Below are positions 42,480-50,491 of a DNA stretch of 64,000 nucleotides, piece after piece; positions within the stretch are counted from its first letter, which is position 1, and the number at the start of each line of letters is the position of its first letter. The stretch covers positions 62,001 through 126,000 of the forward strand of contig NZ_LLZG01000047.1 in the NCBI RefSeq assembly GCF_001509475.1. The letters run 5' to 3'. The notes below the pieces were generated by a model that worked only from the letters and a program-made list of their open reading frames with translations, was not told the origin of the DNA and searched no databases. This DNA is from Streptomyces regalis (lineage in GTDB: Bacteria; Actinomycetota; Actinomycetes; Streptomycetales; Streptomycetaceae). The position numbers and the translations under genes are program-made.

Positions 42480-43297
42480 GTGCTCACCTCCACCGCTCTC
42501 GCTACCCGCCCCGACTTCAGCATCACCGCTGTGACGTGCCAGGACGACCACACCCGCTGGTCGGAGGCCGAAGTACGCGACGACTACCGGGTGGTGCTCG
42601 TGCGCCGTGGCCGGTTCCGCAGGCGCGCAGCCGGCACCCACGCCGATATCGACCCGACGATGGCCTACGTCGGCGTGCCGGGCGAGGAAGAGCACTTCGC
42701 CCATCCCGCCGGAGGCGACGACTGCACATCGATCAGCCTGACGCCGGCGCTGTGGCAGGACATGACCGGCGATGCCACGCGCCTGGCCAGGCAGAGCGTG
42801 TACGTCGATGCCCGCCTCGACCTCACCCATCGCCGGCTCCTCGCGACCGCCAGGACGGAGGACATCGACTACGCACTGACGGAAGAGTTGCTCAACCTGC
42901 TCGCCACCACCGTCGGTCAAGTCGTCTCCGGGCCCACACCGCTCGGCGCACCAGCCCCCAGAACCGAAGCGGCTCTCGTCGCGTCAGCCCGCCAGGCGAT
43001 CAACGACGGCCACCCAGCCTCGGACGGACTGCTTCCGCTCGCAGAGCTGCTCGGGGTCTCGCCGTACCGCTTGAGCCGGTCCTTCACCCGCGAACTGGGG
43101 GTGTCCGTGACCCGCTACCGCAATCGCATCCGCATCGGCCGGGCCCTGGACCGCTTGGAGGAGGGCGAGACCAGCCTCGGCGTCCTCGCCGCAGACCTCG
43201 GCTTCGCCGACCAGGCACACCTGAGCCGACCATGCGCCAGTACCTGGGCCGTACCCCGACGGCACTCCGGCGCCTGCTCGCCCCTCGGACACCTTGA
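42480..43297 (+). pseudogene. AraC-family regulator with C-terminal frameshift
   Basis: GTG start. The N-terminal effector domain (DDYRVVLVRRGRFRRRAAGT; AYVGVPGEEEHFAHPAGGDD) and first helix-turn-helix of the AraC domain (LLPLAELLGVSPYRLSRSFT) are intact. The second reads LGVLAADLGFADQAHLSR, after which one base is missing near 43229. Restoring it gives TMRQYLGRTPTALRRLLAPR and a stop at 43297, as in the family. The native frame instead runs 17 codons further with unrelated residues. The lesion affects only the last ~25 residues but removes the final recognition-helix support. It could be a sequencing error. Divergent from VOC-SRPBCC. Confidence 0.8.
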
Positions 43298-43451
43298 CGA
43301 TCTCCGTTGCTCGACAACGACTTCGCCCGGGGAATTACGTGACGCGTAAGCCATCGAACGCGGGGAATTACTTGACCGTCGACAATCCTCGCCCTGCGCA
43401 GCAACTGCCGGTTCTGGAGCGTCAACTCGGCAAGAAGAAGGGGCCGTCCCA

Positions 43452-44327
43452 TCAGAGCCCCGGATCAGCTGCTTCCACTCTGCTGAGAAAGGACTCGAGG
43501 ACCTGACGGAAGCGTTCCGGCTCCTCGGCCGAGGGCAGATGTGCGCTCTGCTCGAAGACCACCCACTCGGCGCCCCGGATGCCGTCGGCCAGCGGGCGGA
43601 CCACTGCGGGAGTCGTCACGTCGTAGCGCCCGGAGGCGATAAGAACGGGCACGTCCAGCTCGCCCAGCCGGGCGGTGACGTCCCAGTCCTTGAGGTGGTG
43701 ATCGGGCCACGGATCCAGCCGGCAGAGCCACCGCTTGTAGAACTCCATGGCGGCACCCTCATAGGCGTCGTCACCGGTGGTGCCCTCCGCTTCGTGCCGG
43801 TCGATGATCTCTTGCACCTCGGGGGGAAGGGATTCCTTCAGCCGGCGGGCCTCTGCTTCGTAAACGGGAGCGCTGGCCAGCGGACCGGCGAGAACCAGAC
43901 CGGCCAGCCCGGCCGGTCGGCCGAGGGCGTACTCGAGGGCCACCTGGCTTCCCCATGAATGGCCGAGGAGATGCACCCGGTCGAGCCCGAGCCCCTCCCG
44001 CACGGCGGCGACCTCCTCGACGAAGGTGGCCATGACCCACAGGGCCGGGTCGTCCGGGTGGTCGGACCGGCCGCAACCGAGCTGGTCGTAGAAGACGACC
44101 GCGCGCCCGCTCTCACCGGCCAGCGCCGCCAGGTCCTCCAGGTAGTCGTGGGGGCAGCCGGGCCCGCCGTTGACCACGAGCAGCGGCAATTTCCCGTCGG
44201 GCGCGGGCAACTCGCCCACGACCTGATACCAAGTGCGGTACCCGCGGAACGGCAGAGTCTCTTCGGCCGCCGCCATGGCACGCCTCCTGGTGGCTTCGGC
44301 ACGTTCCATCATGGAGAGACCGGGCAT
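43452..44327 (-). CDS. Proline iminopeptidase-type alpha/beta hydrolase
   Basis: 291 residues with the peptidase S33 pattern: oxyanion region NGGPGCPHDYLEDL, FYDQLGCGRSDHPDDP, nucleophile elbow LLGHSWGSQVALEYA (Ser near 125), catalytic Asp in IASGRYDVTTPAVVRP and His in FEQSAHLPSAEEPERF. These enzymes release N-terminal proline or hydrolyse related amides. Cytoplasmic, no signal peptide. Start MPGLSMMERAE has GGCAGAG upstream; an internal ATG six codons on is also possible. No obvious operon. Confidence 0.92.
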   Translation of the reverse strand: MPGLSMMERAEATRRRAMAAAEETLPFRGYRTWYQVVGELPAPDGKLPLLVVNGGPGCPHDYLEDLAALAGESGRAVVFYDQLGCGRSDHPDDPALWVMATFVEEVAAVREGLGLDRVHLLGHSWGSQVALEYALGRPAGLAGLVLAGPLASAPVYEAEARRLKESLPPEVQEIIDRHEAEGTTGDDAYEGAAMEFYKRWLCRLDPWPDHHLKDWDVTARLGELDVPVLIASGRYDVTTPAVVRPLADGIRGAEWVVFEQSAHLPSAEEPERFRQVLESFLSRVEAADPGL

Positions 44328-44377
44328 TCTCTGCCATTCGGCTCGCTCGTCACCGTTCCCTTCTCGCCGGATCAGCC

Positions 44378-44480
44378 ATGGCGTTCAAGCTGATCGAGGC
44401 CGACCAGGCTCGCTGACGCGCGGTCCCCCCGAACTCGTCGCATGCGTCTGCGCCGGCGCCCGCTTCAGCACGCCGCGGCT
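44378..44480 (+). mobile_element. Possible IS256-type transposase C-terminal remnant
   Basis: A short frame reads MAFKLIEADQAR, then a TGA where Trp is expected, then RAV. After a shift in a C-run it continues PPELVACVCAGARFSTP. This resembles the conserved tail (LIE.AQxRWRAV..PHLVALVRAGARF) of streptomycete IS256-type transposases. A nonsense change plus a frameshift leave only debris. Identification rests on a short match. Confidence 0.4.
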
Positions 44481-44548
44481 CGCCACCGTCGGCTTCTTGG
44501 CAATCATGCCCGGCGTCGGCCGATGGTGTTGTGGGCGTCCGGTCGTTG

Positions 44549-45595
44549 TCACCCGCTGTCAGTGAGGCGGTGGGACGGGAGGACGTCGGGGGTGGCGCGA
44601 TCGGCCTTGGCTGCCTCGGTGAGGGCCGCGGCGGCGGCTTCTGCGGCCTGCGCCGCGTCGTCGGCGGCCTGGGCGGCGCTGTCGTCCGACGGTTTCTCGC
44701 GGGTGGCCGGCGACTGCGGCAGCACCTCGGTGAAGGCGCGGGACACGCCCTGGAGTGCGGAGGTGATCTCGCTGGGGATCACCCAGAAGTTGTTGCCCGA
44801 GCCTTGTGCGAGTTGGGGCAGTGTCTGGAGGTACTGGTAGGCCAGCAGTTTGGGGTCGGGGTCGTTGCGATGCACGGCCTGGAAGACCTCGTCGATGGCC
44901 CGGGACTGGCCCTCGGCCTGGAGGATCGCAGCAGTGCGGTTGCCCTCCGCGCGAAGGACAGCGGCCTGCTTGTCGCCTTCGGCGGTGAGAATCTGCGACT
45001 GGCGTTGCCCCTCGGCCCCGAGAATCGCGGCCCGCTTGTCCCGCTCGGCTCGCATCTGCTTCTGCATCGCGTCCTTGATGGACTGCGGAGGGTCGATGGC
45101 CTTGATCTCCACCCGATTGACCCTCAGCCCCCATTTGCCCGTGGCCTCGTCCAGCACGCCACGGAGCTGGCTGTTGATGGTGTCCCGTGAGGTAAGCGTC
45201 TTTTCCAGGTCCATGGATCCCACAACGTTGCGCAGGGTGGTGACGGTGAGCTGCTCGACCGCCTGAAGAAAATTCGCGATCTCGTAGAAAGCCGCTCGTG
45301 GGTCGGTGACCTGGAAGTACAGGACGGTGTCGATCTCGACGACCAGATTGTCCTCGGTGATGACCGGCTGCGGTTTGAAGGAGACGACCTGTTCCCGCAG
45401 GTCGATCACCGGATGGACGCGGTCGATGTAAGGGATGACGAGGCTGAGGCCGGGAGTCAGAGTCCGGTGGTAGCGGCCGAGTCGCTCGACATTGCGAGCG
45501 CGTGCCTGGGGAACGATACGGACCGCCCGCACCACGGTGAAAACCGCGATCAATGCGACGATCAGGCCGGCAATGAGGAACGCCGAGGTTTCCAT
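44549..45595 (-). CDS. Stomatin/band 7 SPFH protein
   Basis: 348 residues. N-terminal helix (AFLIAGLIVALIAVFTVVRA), band 7 domain (~30-200) with QARARNVERLGRYHRTLTPG, VIPYIDRVHPVIDLREQVVS and NRVEIKAIDPPQSIKDAMQK, then a coiled coil (~200-260), the typical LLAYQYLQTLPQLAQGSGNN and an Ala/Asp-rich tail. This is the bacterial stomatin (slipin/QmcA) type paired with short NfeD proteins; the NfeD gene lies directly upstream with 4 bp between them. It scaffolds membrane complexes and affects membrane protease activity. ATG start. Confidence 0.93.
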   Translation of the reverse strand: METSAFLIAGLIVALIAVFTVVRAVRIVPQARARNVERLGRYHRTLTPGLSLVIPYIDRVHPVIDLREQVVSFKPQPVITEDNLVVEIDTVLYFQVTDPRAAFYEIANFLQAVEQLTVTTLRNVVGSMDLEKTLTSRDTINSQLRGVLDEATGKWGLRVNRVEIKAIDPPQSIKDAMQKQMRAERDKRAAILGAEGQRQSQILTAEGDKQAAVLRAEGNRTAAILQAEGQSRAIDEVFQAVHRNDPDPKLLAYQYLQTLPQLAQGSGNNFWVIPSEITSALQGVSRAFTEVLPQSPATREKPSDDSAAQAADDAAQAAEAAAAALTEAAKADRATPDVLPSHRLTDSG

Positions 45596-45599
45596 GGTT

Positions 45600-46031
45600 T
45601 CAGTCCCGGGGGTAGACGATCGCGGTGGCGCCGCTGATCTCCATGACGTCGACGGTCTTTCCAGGAGGAATCACCAGCGTCTCGTCGTAGGCGCGGGCCG
45701 TCCACTCCTCCCCGTCGATACGGACCCTGCCGCCCAGGCCCGTCACCTCCGAGGTGACATAGGCAGCCCTGCCGACCAGCGCATCCACTCCGAATCGCTC
45801 CACTTGGGGCTGGAGCACATGGCGTACCGCAATGGGGCGCACGAATATCACGGTGATTGTGGCGACGATGGTGAACACCAAGAACTGGAAGGGCAGCGGC
45901 AGCCCGACCGCAGCTGTTCCCGCCGTGACCAACGCGGCCGCACTCAGCATTCCGAGCGCAGCAGTAAGGGTGAAGATCTCCGCCACAGCCAATACAGCTG
46001 CGATGATCAACCAGATCAGCCATAGATCCAT
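45600..46031 (-). CDS. NfeD-family protein (short type)
   Basis: 143 residues. Two to three membrane helices (LWLIWLIIAAVLAVAEIFTL; GMLSAAALVTAGTAAVGLPL; FQFLVFTIVATITVIFVRPI) and a C-terminal OB-fold domain (GRAAYVTSEVTGLGGRVRID; ARAYDETLVIPPGKTVDVME). NfeD and stomatin operate as pairs; the stomatin gene follows after 4 bp, so translation is coupled. ATG with CAGAAGAGGC upstream. Confidence 0.92.
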   Translation of the reverse strand: MDLWLIWLIIAAVLAVAEIFTLTAALGMLSAAALVTAGTAAVGLPLPFQFLVFTIVATITVIFVRPIAVRHVLQPQVERFGVDALVGRAAYVTSEVTGLGGRVRIDGEEWTARAYDETLVIPPGKTVDVMEISGATAIVYPRD

Positions 46032-46273
46032 TGCATGCCTCTTCTGACCGGCGCGGGTGCGGAAGGGCTTTGACTCTCACCATTGGACCCCGATACGGGT
46101 CAGCCGCGATACCCCTGGGAAGGGAAACCCTGCCGAACGATCGGAGGTGTCCTCGTGCACCGCACCCCGAGCGACTGGTTCGCGCCTTTTCAAAAATTTT
46201 ACCCGGACGGAGAATGCCTGGGTGATCGGCGGCCTCGACGACCGAGATGTGCATGATCGCCCGCACCGAAACG

Positions 46274-46684
46274 TCACTGGGCGCCCGGTCGGCGGGACGG
46301 CGGCCAGTGGTCCAGCAGACCTCGCCATGTTCGCCGGATCGAACCCATGAGGTGGCGGCACAAGGGGCGACCATGGGGTAAAGCCACCGTGGTCTCCTGG
46401 GCCATCGCCAGGAAGAAGACCCGCCCCGCCCGGGTTTGCAACGTCGTGCTCCACCGGTAGCCCGGGCGACGGGCGAGAAGGGAATGAACGAGCTCGCGTC
46501 CCAGCCCCTGACGCTGCCAGGCGTCGTAGACCCAGATCTCCAGGATCCGCCCTGTACGGCACGTCGGGCAGACGCGGAAGCGCAGCCGCCCAATGAGGTG
46601 GTCGTCGTGATCGAACAGGACGATCTCGGTAGGTGTTCTCGCGGAGGGAGCGACAGGGCCGTTCCACCACACGGACGGACCCAT
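46274..46684 (-). CDS. GNAT N-acetyltransferase
   Basis: About 136 residues from an ATG with GGAGAGGTGG upstream. The GNAT acetyl-CoA site is LEIWVYDAWQRQGLGRELVH (Q/RxxGxG/A as QRQGLG). The preceding strand (EIVLFDHDDHLIGRLRFRVC) and the C-terminus (TLQTRAGRVFFLAMAQETTV) fit the fold. A longer GTG start at 46753 is possible. The substrate is unknown. Downstream is the NfeD-stomatin pair, separated by ~240 bp. Confidence 0.75.
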   Translation of the reverse strand: MGPSVWWNGPVAPSARTPTEIVLFDHDDHLIGRLRFRVCPTCRTGRILEIWVYDAWQRQGLGRELVHSLLARRPGYRWSTTLQTRAGRVFFLAMAQETTVALPHGRPLCRHLMGSIRRTWRGLLDHWPPSRRPGAQ

Positions 46685-46813
46685 CCGGACCACCTCTCCC
46701 GGTGTCTTCGGCGCCTCATCTTCGGGGTAACGATGCGGAGCACCATGGAGCACCTGTGGGCAACTGCTGAAGGACGGGTTCGGCGGGGGCGCGCCCAGGC
46801 CCTGCCCGCGGCT

Positions 46814-47000
46814 TCAACGACGTTCGCCGTTCTGGTCCCCTGTCCTTTCCGCTTCCGGTGTGGTGGACAGATGGACGAGGTGGGCGACGAGTGCCCCGGC
46901 CGGCACCGCCCACGCGACGGAGGCGATGCCGGCTGCCCAGCGCGGTTCGGATCACCAGCATGGCGACGACAGCCACCGGTGCCAGCAGCGATGCGTCCAT
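46814..47000 (-). pseudogene. Frameshifted small membrane protein
   Basis: ATG at 47000 with a near-perfect AAGGAGGT at 6 bp. The frame reads MDASLLAPVAVVAMLVIRTA; then, after a one-base shift near 46935, AAGIASVAWAVPAGALVAHL, VHLSTTPEAERTGDQNGERR and stop. Together these would be a two-helix protein of about 62 residues. It is the last gene of the NhaP-CBS-NhaD operon, 58 bp after the permease stop. The frameshift may be real or a sequencing error. Confidence 0.55.
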
Positions 47001-47058
47001 GCGCATACCTCCTTCCGGCCCGGGCGGCCGTTCCTGTGGCGGTTCGGCAGACGACAGG

Positions 47059-48357
47059 TCAGGCGAGCGCGAAGTAGCGCAGCCACACATAGCCGAGGGC
47101 GATGACCACGGTGACGAAGGTGACGACCAGCCCGTACTTGGTGAACTGCCAGAAGGAGATGGGCTGGCGGTTGCGTTCGGCGATCCCGAGGACGACGACG
47201 TTGGCGCTGGCGCCGATGGCGGTGGCGTTGCCGCCCAGGTCGGCGCCGAGGGCGAGGGCCCACCACATGACGTGGTCGCTGCCGCCGGCCATGTTCTGCA
47301 CCAGGTCGCTGGTGATGGGGGCCATCGTGGCGACGTACGGGATGTTGTCGACGATGCCGGAGAGGACGGCGGAGGCGCTCAGCAGGATCATGGAGCCGCC
47401 GAGTTCGTTGTCGCCGATCGCGTCGGCCAGGGATTTGGAGACCTCGCTGATCACGCCGGTCTCGATCAGGCCGCCGATCATGATGAAGAGCCCGGCGAAG
47501 AAGGCCAGCGTGGGCCACTCCACCTCCTTCAGCACGTCACCGGTCTCCGCCGAGGAGACGGCAATGAGCAGTCCGGCGCCGAGCAGGGCGACGACACTCG
47601 GCTCGTAGTGCAGCACCGGATGCAGGACGAAGCCCGCAACGACCAGCGCGAGCACGATCAGGCCCTGAACGAGGAGCCGGGGATCGCGAATGGCCTCGCG
47701 CTCCTCCAGCTCCATGATCTCGGCGGCGCGGTCCTCGTCGTAGAGGAAGGCCTTGCGGAACATCACGCGGCACATCAGGACGAAGACGACGACCAGGATC
47801 GCCGAGATCGGGGCGAGATGGACCAGGAAGTCGTTGAAGGTGAGGCCGGCGCGGCTGGCGATGATGATGTTGGGCGGGTCGCCGACCAGGGTCGCGGTGC
47901 CGCCGATGTTCGAGGCCATGACCTCGGCGATGAGGAAGGGGGCGGCGGGCAGGGCCAGGCGCTCGCAGACCAGCAGTGTCACGGGTGCGATGAGCAGGAC
48001 CGTGGTGACGTTGTCCAGCAGTGCCGAAGCGACCGCCGTGATGACGACGAGCATGGCCATGACCCGGAAGGGTTTGGCTCGTGCTCGCTTCACGGACCAG
48101 ATCGCCAGGTACTCGAACATGCCGGTCTTCTTCAGCACACCGACGATCATCATCATGCCCATGAGTAGGAAGATGACGTTCCAGTCGACGCCGCTGTGCT
48201 CGGAGTAGAAGGCCGACTTGTCGTCGGTCGCCCTGATGGCCAGCATCAGACCCGCGCCGCCGAGCGCTACGGCGACCCGGTGGATCTTCTCACTGATGAT
48301 CAGGGCGTACGCGCCGACGAAGACGACGATTGCTGCCCAGCTGTGCCAGTCGTTCAC
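47059..48357 (-). CDS. ArsB/NhaD-type (SLC13-like) ion permease
   Basis: 432 residues with 11-12 helices of the ion transporter superfamily. Diagnostic stretches: LLMGMMMIVGVLKKTGMFEY, SALLDNVTTVLLIAPVTLLV, MASNIGGTATLVGDPPNIII (NxGGTATxxGDPPN motif), then SGIVDNIPYVATMAPITSDL and GADLGGNATAIGASANVVVL in the second half. The family includes NhaD Na+/H+ antiporters, ArsB and P-like proteins. The operon with NhaP and a CBS protein favours cation/proton exchange over arsenite. The GTG start overlaps the CBS stop by 4 bp (GTGA). Confidence 0.9.
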   Translation of the reverse strand: MNDWHSWAAIVVFVGAYALIISEKIHRVAVALGGAGLMLAIRATDDKSAFYSEHSGVDWNVIFLLMGMMMIVGVLKKTGMFEYLAIWSVKRARAKPFRVMAMLVVITAVASALLDNVTTVLLIAPVTLLVCERLALPAAPFLIAEVMASNIGGTATLVGDPPNIIIASRAGLTFNDFLVHLAPISAILVVVFVLMCRVMFRKAFLYDEDRAAEIMELEEREAIRDPRLLVQGLIVLALVVAGFVLHPVLHYEPSVVALLGAGLLIAVSSAETGDVLKEVEWPTLAFFAGLFIMIGGLIETGVISEVSKSLADAIGDNELGGSMILLSASAVLSGIVDNIPYVATMAPITSDLVQNMAGGSDHVMWWALALGADLGGNATAIGASANVVVLGIAERNRQPISFWQFTKYGLVVTFVTVVIALGYVWLRYFALA

Positions 48358-48812
48358 GATCCTCCGATGAAGTGTTCCAGAAGGGCGGCCGCGGTGATCG
48401 CGCCGATCAATGTGGCTTTGTCGCCGTTGCGCTCGACGACCGCGACGAGGGGGGTGTCCTTACGGGCCATCAGCGCGGCGATCTGCGAAGGCGCAGCGTC
48501 CGGGCCGACGACCGGGGGTGTGATGCGGCCGCGCGGCAGCCACTCTGCCACCGACGTTCCGGCCATCGCCTCCCTGGCCTCGTCCTCGGAGTGATCGTCG
48601 ACTTCGGCGGCGAGGATCGGCCCTTCCCGCAGGTACCAGGGCAGCAGAGCGCTGACCACACGGGCGGACGGCACGGCTGCGTACGGGTAGTCGTCGCGGT
48701 CGAGGACCAGCAGCGCGGGCAACTGGTCCCGTACGAGCAGGCGGGCCGCGGCGAGCGCGTCGTCGTCGGCGGACACGGTGGGGTAGGTGCTGGCCAGTTC
48801 ACGTGCGCGCAT
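48354..48812 (-). CDS. CBS-domain protein between two transporter genes
   Basis: 152 residues, two CBS motifs: RARELASTYPTVSADDDALA with LPALLVLDRDDYPYAAVPSA, and WLPRGRITPPVVGPDAAPSQ with TLIGAITAAALLEHFIGGS. Start ATG (MRARELAST) overlaps the nhaP 3' end by 14 bp; the TGA stop overlaps the permease start by 4 bp. Overlap on both sides shows tight coupling, so this protein most likely regulates one or both transporters by sensing a nucleotide. Paralogue of the CBS protein at 25070. Confidence 0.88.
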   Translation of the reverse strand: MRARELASTYPTVSADDDALAAARLLVRDQLPALLVLDRDDYPYAAVPSARVVSALLPWYLREGPILAAEVDDHSEDEAREAMAGTSVAEWLPRGRITPPVVGPDAAPSQIAALMARKDTPLVAVVERNGDKATLIGAITAAALLEHFIGGS

Positions 48813-50040
48813 CGGCCCGGGGCACCTTGGCGTGTGGGTCGGCGTCCTCGCGCCCGGACGGGATTCCGGCCAGCTCGTCGACATCGAACGCGCGAGCGAT
48901 CGGTACGTCCGTCGAGCTGTGCGCGATGATCGAGAAGGCGATGCACACCGCGATCAGCGTGAACGCCTCCTCCGCCTGCGGGATGCCGGACTGCAGCACC
49001 AGCAGGCCGTAGACCACGGATGCGAAGCCCTTCGGACCGAACCAGGCCGCCACCAGCTTCTCCTTGCGGGAGAGACTCGTGCCGATCAGCGAGAGCAGCA
49101 GCGAGGCCGGCCGGATCAGGACGATCGCCAGGACCACCGCCACGTAGCCGCCGAACGACAGGTCACCGAACAGCTGCGGAGTCAGCAACGCGCCGAACAC
49201 CAGCAGCGCCGCGAACTTCGCCAGCTCCGCCAGCGCCTCGCCCAGCGGCTCGAAGGACTCCTTCGCCTCCGGGGACACATGCACCAGCGCCGCGCCCGCC
49301 GAGAACGCCGCCAGGTACGGGTTGGCGTGGGTGAGGTGGCACACCGCGTACAGGATGATGCCGGTCGCCAGTGGCAGCAGCGGCTGCAGCTTCGGCTCGG
49401 CGCCCAGAAGGCGGAAGCGTACGAGGCCGTTGACCAGCAGCGGCAGCGCGACACCGAAGACCAGGCCGAGCAGCAGTTCCAGTGCGATCTTCCCCGCCGA
49501 CGCCTCTGCGCTGTCGGCCGTCGGACCCGCGGCCGCGATGAGGATGAGTACGACCGGCAGGGCGAGTCCGTCGTTGATGCCGCTTTCCACGTTCAGCAAC
49601 TGCCGCAGCTTCGCCGGCACTTCCCTGCGCCCGACGATCGCCGAGGCGAACACCGGGTCGGTCGGAGCCAGGACGGCTCCGACAAGGAACGAGGTCGTCC
49701 AGTCCAGGCCCACCAGGAAGTGCGTGATCAGGGCCATGAAGACGAAGGCCAGCGGCATGCCCAAGCCCAGGGCGCGGGCGGGGTTCCTCCAGTTGGCCCG
49801 CAGCTTGGGCAGCGATACGTGCATGCCGTCGGTGAACAGCACCGCGAAGAGCGCCAGATCGGCCGTCACGGCGACGATCTCGCTGTCCGGAGTGATGTGG
49901 ATCAGGCCGAGGAACCCGTCACTGACCAGGGCTCCGCCGACCAGGAAGAGGAAGGACGTGGAGAGCACCGTGCGTGCCGCCAGACCTGACAACAGCACCG
50001 CCACCAGCAGTGCAGCACCGAACACGGCCACGAGCACCAT
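48799..50040 (-). CDS. NhaP-type Na+(K+)/H+ antiporter, CPA1
   Basis: 413 residues with about 12-13 helices. Conserved CPA1 motifs: FVLGAVLAPTDP-like FLVGAVLAPTDPVFASAIVG, NVESGINDGLALPVVLILIA (ND), and FGPKGFASVVYGLLVL. No RCK_C domain follows; the CBS protein of the next gene may fill that role. Start ATG at 50040; the longer upstream frame covers the leader and is not coding-like. The 5' leader holds the 19-nt element at 50082-50100, and ATTGCC-N7-GGCAAT lies further upstream. First gene of the NhaP-CBS-NhaD operon. Confidence 0.92.
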   Translation of the reverse strand: MVLVAVFGAALLVAVLLSGLAARTVLSTSFLFLVGGALVSDGFLGLIHITPDSEIVAVTADLALFAVLFTDGMHVSLPKLRANWRNPARALGLGMPLAFVFMALITHFLVGLDWTTSFLVGAVLAPTDPVFASAIVGRREVPAKLRQLLNVESGINDGLALPVVLILIAAAGPTADSAEASAGKIALELLLGLVFGVALPLLVNGLVRFRLLGAEPKLQPLLPLATGIILYAVCHLTHANPYLAAFSAGAALVHVSPEAKESFEPLGEALAELAKFAALLVFGALLTPQLFGDLSFGGYVAVVLAIVLIRPASLLLSLIGTSLSRKEKLVAAWFGPKGFASVVYGLLVLQSGIPQAEEAFTLIAVCIAFSIIAHSSTDVPIARAFDVDELAGIPSGREDADPHAKVPRADART

Positions 50041-50081
50041 GACGGAGACCCCCGATCGGAAGAGAGATTGATCCCTTACTC

Positions 50082-50100
50082 GCCGACCAGGCTTCCCGGC
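50082..50100 (-). promoter_or_regulatory. Leader element copy B (nhaP 5' UTR)
   Basis: GCCGGGAAGCCTGGTCGGC in transcript sense, 42 nt before the nhaP start. On the minus strand TATGGT (complement of 50113-50118) could be the -10, which would place the element at the very start of the transcript. The block 50084-50133 is closely similar (42 of 50 positions) to 54823-54872. Confidence 0.65.
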
Positions 50101-50169
50101 ACACCGAGGGGAACCATACCTGCCCTTGACGCGTTTTTGACAGATCGCTAATCGGCACAATGGGCTGTG

Positions 50170-50196
50170 CACCATTGCCGGATCCCGGCAATGGTG
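50170..50196. promoter_or_regulatory. 12-bp-arm palindrome (operator or terminator)
   Basis: CACCATTGCCGG, loop ATC, CCGGCAATGGTG. The core equals ATTGCC-N7-GGCAAT found at 20302. It lies between the divergent leader copies B and C. No U-tract. The shared core favours an operator; the length of the stem also allows a terminator. Confidence 0.5.
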
Positions 50197-50299
50197 GTGG
50201 CAGGGCTGGATTCGAGACCCGCTGACACCGTTCGGCTCAGTAGTCGGCCGGCTTCCGCGGCGGGCACGGTGACCTGCGCCTACGCTGACCCTCAGGTGC

Positions 50300-50318
50300 G
50301 CCGGGAAGCCTGGTCGGC
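50300..50318 (+). promoter_or_regulatory. Leader element copy C (orphan, plus strand)
   Basis: GCCGGGAAGCCTGGTCGGC on the plus strand, preceded by CTGACCCTCAGGTGC. TTTGGAGCCCCCG and ATG follow 12-31 bp later, the spacing seen between element and start in other copies. No real gene follows, so it appears to be the leader of a deleted gene. Confidence 0.55.
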
Positions 50319-50491
50319 AGTTGGCCGCCCTCTGCTTTGGAGCCCCCGATGCCAGACCTTTCAGGGGCACGGCAACACCACGGGCACCGGAGACCGCTGA
50401 GTGCGGGAAGTCTGCTGCGCCCGTTCCGCAGTCGTCCGTTCAGGGTCGAATCCACCCCGCTGTGCCTGTCGTCATGTGTCCTGCGCCGGCG

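Larger units (their letters stand above)
50101..50491. other. Non-coding region with two leader elements back to back
   Basis: Contains the probable nhaP promoter, the TTGACGCGTTT word (50126), a strong palindrome (50170-50196), and leader element copy C facing right (50300-50318). TTTGGAG and ATG at 50349 follow copy C as if starting a gene, but the frame (MPDLSGARQHHG) is short and not protein-like, so the gene behind copy C seems to be lost. Confidence 0.5.
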
